From: Bacteroidota bacterium
GTDB taxonomy: Bacteria; Bacteroidota; Ignavibacteria; Palsa-1295
Assembly (NCBI GenBank): GCA_025363505.1
Contig: JANYDV010000209.1
Span: 1 to 11,435 of the forward strand
Direction: 5' to 3'
DNA length: 11,435 nucleotides
This document shows positions 6,840 through 11,435 of this stretch, in pieces. Within the stretch, counting starts at the first letter, position 1; the number at the start of each line of letters is the position of its first letter. The translations under genes were made by a program, and so were the position numbers. Below the pieces are notes generated by a model. The model saw nothing but the letters and a program-made list of their open reading frames with translations. It searched no databases and had not been told where the DNA came from.

Positions 6840-9800
6840 TCACCGGACGACTCTAAAGCTGCCATCGACGGCTTGGTTTGATTCTTGATGTTTGAGGGTG
6901 TAATGATATGCGCCTGAGCTGAGGCGTGAGGCGTCGAATTCGAGATCGAATGCTCCGGTGTGGTTCGTGGTCATTTCTTTGGTAAGCACAAGTTTACCAA
7001 GCGGGTCGAATACACTCATCATAAAAGTCCCGACCACATTTGCTTCAAAGCCGATGTGTGCACGGAAATTGTTTGCATTGGTGATGGGGTCAGGTGTTAC
7101 ATCAATAGTTTTGAGTGTAAAGTTTTTTCCGAGCTGCAGATATTTTATCAGCGTCGAATCACCGCAGACTAATAACAGCGTGTAAGTAATATCTCCGGAG
7201 ATGATACCAAGTTCGCATTTCGCAAAGTTTGGGTCGCCACCATTGATCGAGACTTGCGAAATACTCATCGTTGATGAAACAGTGTCGGTTAATGCGCACG
7301 CAAAGATCAGTTTCATAATCGGAACCAACGAATCCATTTCGATCGTCGGCAACCCCGTCATAAAAATACGTGTGCTCGTATGCTTAGGTGTGCCCCCGGT
7401 CGGAGCGGCGATGTAGGTCGCATTCGGAATAAGTATTTGCATCTTGTTTCCGAGGAGTGTCAATAAGTCACCGTTGTAATTGAGTGTAAAAGAAATATCT
7501 CTGATTCCTTTGTTCTTTACGGTGCGATTTGGCACCAACAAAAACGATATGGTATCCCCCGCCTTAAAATCAATATGCGTTGCTTTGATCGAAAAGCTCA
7601 GAGTATCGGTCGGAATAATATCGGCAACGATAGGAATAATTCGTAATGTGTCGTTTTTATCCGAGTTTGAACGAATGATAATATTTCCGGTAACACGACC
7701 CGCGCTGGTTGGCTCGAAATGGAATGACACGACTGTTTGCTCATTACTCTTGAGGAAAACATTCGGTGTCGAAGTGAGGGTAAATTTTCCTTGTCCTTGG
7801 AGTGAGAGACTAAAAATATCAAGCGAATCACAGCCAAGATTTTTAATAATAATGGTCGTGTCTCGCGCTTCACAAAAACGAAACCGCCCGAAGTAAATCG
7901 AATCTTTATCAACCGAAAGAATACGACTGCCATAACTGACATTCAAGAAATATGCGATTGTTGTGTCACGCATCGCTCCGTTGCCCACCGAATAACTTAG
8001 GGTGATTGTGCCGTTATGAATGCCAACAACTTTAGGATCAATCCGGACCGATATCGACAGTGTCTGTTGATTCACATCACTGAGAGTAACAGGTGCCGAT
8101 GTATTGCTAAACGTCAAGTCGGGGTCGCTCGGCGGCGCAATAGTAATCTTACTGATTGTTATTTTTTTCAATGTATCACAACTCGGGTTCGAGAGCGTGA
8201 ATGTCACCGTTCGTGCGGTGTCGCACCGAGTCAGATTCAGATTGAACAACGTATCAAGCCCAAGCGTAGATTTCAAAAAAGCGGGGCTTGCAAAGACCGA
8301 GCCGCGAAGAGGGATCGTAATAGTTTTTGTCTCGCCAAGGGTGTTAAATCTTACCGTTAGTAGATCATTGTAAGTCCCAATAGTATTCGAACCAAAATGC
8401 AAAGCGATAGTACCAGTCCAACCTGGTGCGACAGGTGAATTGATGGTCTTTACTGAAAATGCTGTAGCATTTTGCAAGGTCGCAGAAATGATGGTAATAT
8501 CTCCGCAGCCCAAATTTTTCAAGATGGCAAAGGTGTCTATTGAATTGCAGATCGAAATCGGAGCAAGTATAATAGAGTCCGTCACAAGATATGACCCAAC
8601 CGATGAAACGGTCGCCGTTAGTGGCATAAGAGTATCACGGGCAATCCCTTGATGCGAAAGCCTCAGCGTGAGTGTATTGCTATAGACTCCGGCAGAATTA
8701 ATATTGATACGAACTCGGAGCCGAACACTGTCGAGCGATACAAGTTTGATCGGCAACGCCAACGGCGCACCATTTACATCAACAATAGTAAAATTTGCGG
8801 GTGGACCTGCGATGGCATTGTTTATAAATAACGTATCACAACCAAGATTAACAATGGTGATGATTGTATCATAGGGGGTGCAGAACGTAGGGCTTCCAAA
8901 ATTTATCGTCGCCGGGTTCACAAGAGCTTCGGGAGAGTCGCCGATGGCATGTGCAGAAAAATTTACGGTCGTATCAACAATGCGCTGAAGAATTCTTGAA
9001 TAATACCGAAGCCGAATTTTTGTATTGACTACGGTATCACGATGGAATAATTTGAACGGCTCCCATGATAACACAATAGAGTCTTCCTTGTTGGTCTTCA
9101 GTGCACTCGGCAACAGTGGAAGTTTGACAAGTGATAGTGCACCGCTGGTAAAGAGATTCGAGAGCGAGTCAACCAGATCAATACTTAATAATGTATCATC
9201 TTCACAATAGAGATTTAAAAATTTGAGGCTTACAAGCGAAGTCGAACATATTCGTCCATTGAGGATGATCGGGTTGCCGGTCATCATTAATTCGATCGGC
9301 GGCTCTTGCAAACTTCCGTCTCCGCCATCACGCGTTTTCCAGACCGTACCCTTCCCATCAAAGGCATACACAACACCGCCACTACACCCTGTTACGACAA
9401 AACGAGAATCTTGTGACGTACTTGGTCCGCCGACACTCTTCCAACTGATGCCATTGTCAGTAGAACGAAACAAGCCCGTGACATTTCCATTTATCGCTTT
9501 TTCGCTGTCTGCTTGAACATACATTACTCCCACGGCTCCGGCAATACTGCCCGTAGAATAGAATGTAAGATTTGCTTGTTGCGACCAATTCGATCCGTAA
9601 TCATTAGAGATCATCACCTTACTTGTGCCCGGCTTTGGTCGAAAAACGGGATCTTGCTCGGGTGCCGCAAAAAATGTGCTGGTGCCTTTGAGACCATATA
9701 TGCTCCAGGATTCTGTAGTTTGAAACGGCACAATATCAGTCCAAGTCACACCGCCATCAGCCGTTTTTTTCCAATGAGTATTTTTGAATCCCGTAATCAC

Positions 9801-10349
9801 GCCATTGAGGTTATCCACGAAATCAATTCCGTTGCTACCTTGAATCACATTATTTTGGAAGGTATTTCCTCCATTGGTAGAGATCAATCCACTGCCGCCA
9901 ATCAAACGACTTGCCACAATCACCGCAGATGGGGTTTCATATACACAGGAAAAATATCCATTGGGACCGACCGCCGTCCAGTTCAACCCCCCATTAACCG
10001 TTTTCAATAGGCACGGTACTGCCGCCCCGGGTTCTTCTATCGTTGCCCAACCACGTAATGGGGTTGTCATAAAGATTTGGGTTACATTTCCGTTATAACC
10101 ATTGGGGATAGTTGTCCGGAGCCAAGATTTTCCACCGTCTGTTGTTTTATAAATACCCGCATCACCTGCTGACCCGACAAACCCGACAAACTCATTGAAA
10201 AAGAACCCACACCAAGCCGCACGCACTTGCCCGTTGCCACCAACACGGCACGTCAGGACACTATCCCATTTTGCATAGGAGTGTTGGGGAGCCACGACTT
10301 CGAGACCGAAGCAGATCAGAAAAACAATAAATGCTAGACTGCGTCTCAT
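6840..10349 (-). CDS. Secreted modular T9SS protein: Asp-box propeller, five Cys-paired ASH-like modules, cohesin-like domain, sorting domain
   Basis: About 1169 residues, counted from the ATG at 10349. A longer frame reaches a TTG at 10373, but the ATG starts an ideal signal peptide (MRRSLAFIVFLICFGLEV to HSYA, residue 26). Residues 60-350 hold seven Asp-box motifs (S/T-x-D/N-x-G-x-x-W/F style): YKTTDGGKSW, LKTVNGGLNW, ISTNGGNTF, KKTADGGVTW, ISNDYGSNW, FRSTDNGISW, WKTRDGG. This suggests a seven-bladed YCF48/BNR-type propeller. About 350-912 holds five beta-sandwich modules, the last four like choice-of-anchor-D/ASH domains, each with a C-x13-C or C-x14-C pair, usually ending NLGCD. Residues 915-1054 resemble a cohesin domain (FKAGDTISFLLVP, ISFTLNYNGDLLTLLG). 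Residues 1076-1169 look like a T9SS type A sorting domain (TPDP, FDPLGKLVL, LSSGAYHYTL). Probably a cell-surface or released protein; no catalytic residues are recognised and the ligand is unknown. Confidence 0.88.
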   Translation of the reverse strand: MRRSLAFIVFLICFGLEVVAPQHSYAKWDSVLTCRVGGNGQVRAAWCGFFFNEFVGFVGSAGDAGIYKTTDGGKSWLRTTIPNGYNGNVTQIFMTTPLRGWATIEEPGAAVPCLLKTVNGGLNWTAVGPNGYFSCVYETPSAVIVASRLIGGSGLISTNGGNTFQNNVIQGSNGIDFVDNLNGVITGFKNTHWKKTADGGVTWTDIVPFQTTESWSIYGLKGTSTFFAAPEQDPVFRPKPGTSKVMISNDYGSNWSQQANLTFYSTGSIAGAVGVMYVQADSEKAINGNVTGLFRSTDNGISWKSVGGPSTSQDSRFVVTGCSGGVVYAFDGKGTVWKTRDGGDGSLQEPPIELMMTGNPIILNGRICSTSLVSLKFLNLYCEDDTLLSIDLVDSLSNLFTSGALSLVKLPLLPSALKTNKEDSIVLSWEPFKLFHRDTVVNTKIRLRYYSRILQRIVDTTVNFSAHAIGDSPEALVNPATINFGSPTFCTPYDTIITIVNLGCDTLFINNAIAGPPANFTIVDVNGAPLALPIKLVSLDSVRLRVRININSAGVYSNTLTLRLSHQGIARDTLMPLTATVSSVGSYLVTDSIILAPISICNSIDTFAILKNLGCGDITIISATLQNATAFSVKTINSPVAPGWTGTIALHFGSNTIGTYNDLLTVRFNTLGETKTITIPLRGSVFASPAFLKSTLGLDTLFNLNLTRCDTARTVTFTLSNPSCDTLKKITISKITIAPPSDPDLTFSNTSAPVTLSDVNQQTLSISVRIDPKVVGIHNGTITLSYSVGNGAMRDTTIAYFLNVSYGSRILSVDKDSIYFGRFRFCEARDTTIIIKNLGCDSLDIFSLSLQGQGKFTLTSTPNVFLKSNEQTVVSFHFEPTSAGRVTGNIIIRSNSDKNDTLRIIPIVADIIPTDTLSFSIKATHIDFKAGDTISFLLVPNRTVKNKGIRDISFTLNYNGDLLTLLGNKMQILIPNATYIAAPTGGTPKHTSTRIFMTGLPTIEMDSLVPIMKLIFACALTDTVSSTMSISQVSINGGDPNFAKCELGIISGDITYTLLLVCGDSTLIKYLQLGKNFTLKTIDVTPDPITNANNFRAHIGFEANVVGTFMMSVFDPLGKLVLTKEMTTNHTGAFDLEFDASRLSSGAYHYTLKHQESNQAVDGSFRVVR

Positions 10350-10436
10350 TCGTGATTGAATAAAATAAAGCAAGGCTTAGTATAAAACCGAAAGCAGGAT
10401 GAAAAGTTACAGCCGACCACTGCTGAGTTTTTTGAT

Positions 10437-10480
10437 TGATTGCATTGAGTTCATCTCAGTAGCAGAAAAATGCTCAATCA
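10437..10480 (-). other. Bulged stem-loop in the leader of the T9SS-protein gene
   Basis: Three consecutive segments on one side, TGATT (10437-10441), GCAT (10442-10445) and TGAG (10446-10449), pair with CTCA (10455-10458), ATGC (10470-10473) and AATCA (10476-10480) on the other. The bulges fall on one side only and the apical loop is 5 bases. In minus-strand RNA it starts immediately after the U-tract of the terminator. A leader fold is possible; function is unknown. Confidence 0.35.
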
Positions 10481-10481
10481 T

Positions 10482-10532
10482 AAAAAAACAAAGCTCCGGC
10501 AGGCGAGAGAAATGTGCCCCGGAGCTCCTTTG
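10482..10532 (-). terminator. Intrinsic terminator (minus strand) in the divergent intergenic region
   Basis: CAAAGCTCCGG (10489-10499) pairs with CCGGAG (10519-10524) plus CTTTG (10528-10532), with a 3-base bulge; the core AGCTCCGG/CCGGAGCT is perfect over 8 bases. Loop length is 19 bases, or shorter if CA/TG inside also pair. In the minus-strand RNA the stem is followed by TTTGTTTTTTTA, a strong U-tract; the plus strand has no such tail. So a transcript moving leftward ends here, about 135 bases before the start of the large T9SS-protein gene, with no coding gene upstream to explain it. Confidence 0.7.
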
Positions 10533-10656
10533 AGTTGTGTTGTGTCTTAATGGTTGGGAGTTTGTCCCTATGAAACTGTCTGTATTTACGCTGATATAAT
10601 TTAATGTTACAGCATAACGAAAAAATAACGGAATATCAGTAAAATTCATTTTGGGG

Positions 10657-10677
10657 GCAAAAAAGCCGTATTTTTGC
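10657..10677. repeat. 7-base inverted repeat upstream of the lipoprotein gene
   Basis: GCAAAAA (10657-10663) and TTTTTGC (10671-10677) pair around a 7-base spacer, 33 bases before the ATG at 10710. In the AT-rich intergenic region this may be chance; as an operator or promoter element it is only a possibility. Confidence 0.25.
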
Positions 10678-10709
10678 ACCTGACTATTTATCACGTTTTA
10701 TTCTATATT

Positions 10710-11435
10710 ATGAAATTATTCACTCGTATCTCTTTTGTTGCTCTGTTGTGCTCCGTTGTTTCAATTCTTGGCTGTTCCAAGAACGACTCGATGGAGGCTA
10801 CTTCCGGAGAGTTTATGAACACTATTAAAGAAGGCAATATCGACAAAGCCTACACCATGACGTCGCCGGCGTTGCAAAAAGTCACGAACAAAGATCAATT
10901 TAAGAACTTCGTTACGACTCTCGGTCTGGTAGATTTCAAATCAGCCCGTTGGTTTGGACACATGCAAATGGATTCGCTTGCGACAGTCGAAGGTCAGATT
11001 ATTGCAAAAGATAGTTCGATCGTCCCGATGAAGCTGCACTTGCAAAATACAGGCGGTTCTTGGAAGATCGCCGGTGTTGAGCGTATCGCAGGTTTCGGAC
11101 TTGCCGGAAATATTTCCGAGCAATTCCCCTCGAACAGCGATGTCAATACTCTTGTCGCCGGTTGGATCAGCCTTCTTGATCGTGCAATCAAAGCAAATGA
11201 TTTTACCGAGTTCTACTCGAATATGTCTAAACTTGGACAAACGACTACCACCAAAGAAGCACTCGCGGCAGGATTCAAAGGCTATGTTGATAATAAAATC
11301 AATGTCAGCGCTGCGATGAATGCTAATGCGGTTATTACCCCGTATTTATCACCAAACGTCCCCGGCAAACCACGTGTCTTGTTTGTGGAGTCAACATTTG
11401 GCACCACACCGGTTGCCATGAAGATGAGAATGAAA
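10710..11435 (+). CDS. Lipoprotein with two NTF2-like (DUF4878/DUF4864-type) domains, 3' end cut by window edge
   Basis: The frame is open from the ATG at 10710 to the right edge (242 codons, no stop). The signal peptide MKLFTRISFVALLCSVVSILGC ends in lipobox ILGC with Cys22; Ser follows, so outer-membrane placement is likely. Residues 34-118 look like a small NTF2-like fold: helix-rich start (EFMNTIKEGNIDKAYTMTS), KDQFKNFV, then strands ATVEGQII, VPMKLHLQ and GSWKIAGVERI. Residues 143-242 repeat the plan (WISLLDRAIKANDFTEFYSNMS, TKEALAAGFKGYV, LFVESTF, VAMKMRMK), which suggests an internal duplication. Such domains are common in small envelope lipoproteins and often bind unknown ligands; no catalytic role is assigned. 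The large T9SS-protein gene is divergent from it. No Shine-Dalgarno is seen. Confidence 0.75.
   Translation, partial: MKLFTRISFVALLCSVVSILGCSKNDSMEATSGEFMNTIKEGNIDKAYTMTSPALQKVTNKDQFKNFVTTLGLVDFKSARWFGHMQMDSLATVEGQIIAKDSSIVPMKLHLQNTGGSWKIAGVERIAGFGLAGNISEQFPSNSDVNTLVAGWISLLDRAIKANDFTEFYSNMSKLGQTTTTKEALAAGFKGYVDNKINVSAAMNANAVITPYLSPNVPGKPRVLFVESTFGTTPVAMKMRMK

Larger units (their letters stand above)
10350..10709. other. 360-base non-coding divergent region with terminator and stem-loop
   Basis: This stretch separates two divergent genes. It holds a minus-strand intrinsic terminator (10482-10532), a bulged stem-loop (10437-10480) and a 7-base hairpin (10657-10677), each listed separately. A -10-like TATACT lies at 10384-10379 on the minus strand, about 30 bases before the large gene's ATG, without a good -35 partner. 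A 95-codon minus frame (10694-10407, GTG start) runs straight through the terminator, has no family resemblance and is not accepted as a gene. Confidence 0.55.

Noticed and set aside
7598..7942. Frames of 60-165 codons antisense to, or out of frame with, the large gene, korA, wzz and the OPX gene
   Set aside because: They are shadows of long, domain-supported genes on the same stretch; none has a recognisable motif of its own.
8100..8900. Possible tandem DNA repeat in the ASH-module region
   Set aside because: The modules repeat at protein level (NLGCD-like motifs), but the nucleotide sequence has diverged and no exact long DNA repeat is visible, so no repeat feature is reported.
10350..10373. 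TTG start extending the T9SS-protein gene by eight residues
   Set aside because: The ATG at 10349 begins a standard signal peptide with a basic n-region; the extension would add LYFIQSR in front of it without any ribosome-binding support.
10407..10694. 95-codon minus-strand frame upstream of the large T9SS-protein gene
   Set aside because: GTG start, no Shine-Dalgarno, no recognisable domain, and it runs directly through a strong intrinsic terminator and its U-tract.

Overview
The window reads as ordinary chromosome from a Gram-negative bacterium of the Bacteroidota / Chlorobiota-Ignavibacteriota-Kapabacteria group. Three things point there. A giant secreted protein ends in what looks like a type IX secretion (T9SS) C-terminal sorting domain and carries choice-of-anchor-D/ASH-type repeats. 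The 2-oxoacid:ferredoxin oxidoreductase alpha subunit is the fused gamma-alpha form common in that group. Most genes lack a Shine-Dalgarno sequence. The lineage is an inference from protein style; nothing here fixes the genus.

Layout. (1) Bases 1-3865, minus strand: a tight three-gene exopolysaccharide cluster, transcribed from right to left. It encodes a Wza-like outer-membrane polysaccharide export protein (OPX) with a PES domain and several SLBB domains, a Wzz-type chain-length determinant / polysaccharide co-polymerase without a kinase domain, and a GT4-family glycosyltransferase cut by the left window edge. The cluster probably continues to the left. (2) Bases 3866-4115: divergent intergenic region. 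(3) Bases 4116-4703, plus strand: a small TlpA-like thioredoxin-fold lipoprotein. (4) Bases 4737-6632, minus strand, convergent with it: korA, the alpha (fused gamma-alpha) subunit of a 2-oxoglutarate:ferredoxin-type oxidoreductase. It has a clear promoter and Shine-Dalgarno sequence, but no korB beside it in the window. (5) Bases 6643-6839: intergenic, with a long imperfect inverted repeat placed like a terminator for the next gene. (6) Bases 6840-10349, minus strand: a ~1169-residue secreted modular protein. Its parts are a signal peptide, a seven-Asp-box beta-propeller, five beta-sandwich modules that each carry a C-x13/14-C cysteine pair, a cohesin-like domain and a T9SS sorting domain. 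(7) Bases 10350-10709: a 360-base non-coding divergent region with a convincing minus-strand intrinsic terminator and an adjacent stem-loop. (8) Bases 10710 to the right edge, plus strand: an incomplete lipoprotein that seems to hold two NTF2-like domains.

Functional links. The three left genes plausibly work together in polymer synthesis and export (glycosyltransfer, chain-length control, outer-membrane pore). The TlpA lipoprotein, KorA, the T9SS protein and the NTF2-like lipoprotein look like independent housekeeping or envelope units. I saw no CRISPR array, transposase, integrase, tRNA, rRNA or phage genes. I do not see a clearly new multi-gene system. The most unusual items are the repeated cysteine-paired architecture of the T9SS protein and the terminated short transcript implied in the 10.35-10.7 kb intergenic region.
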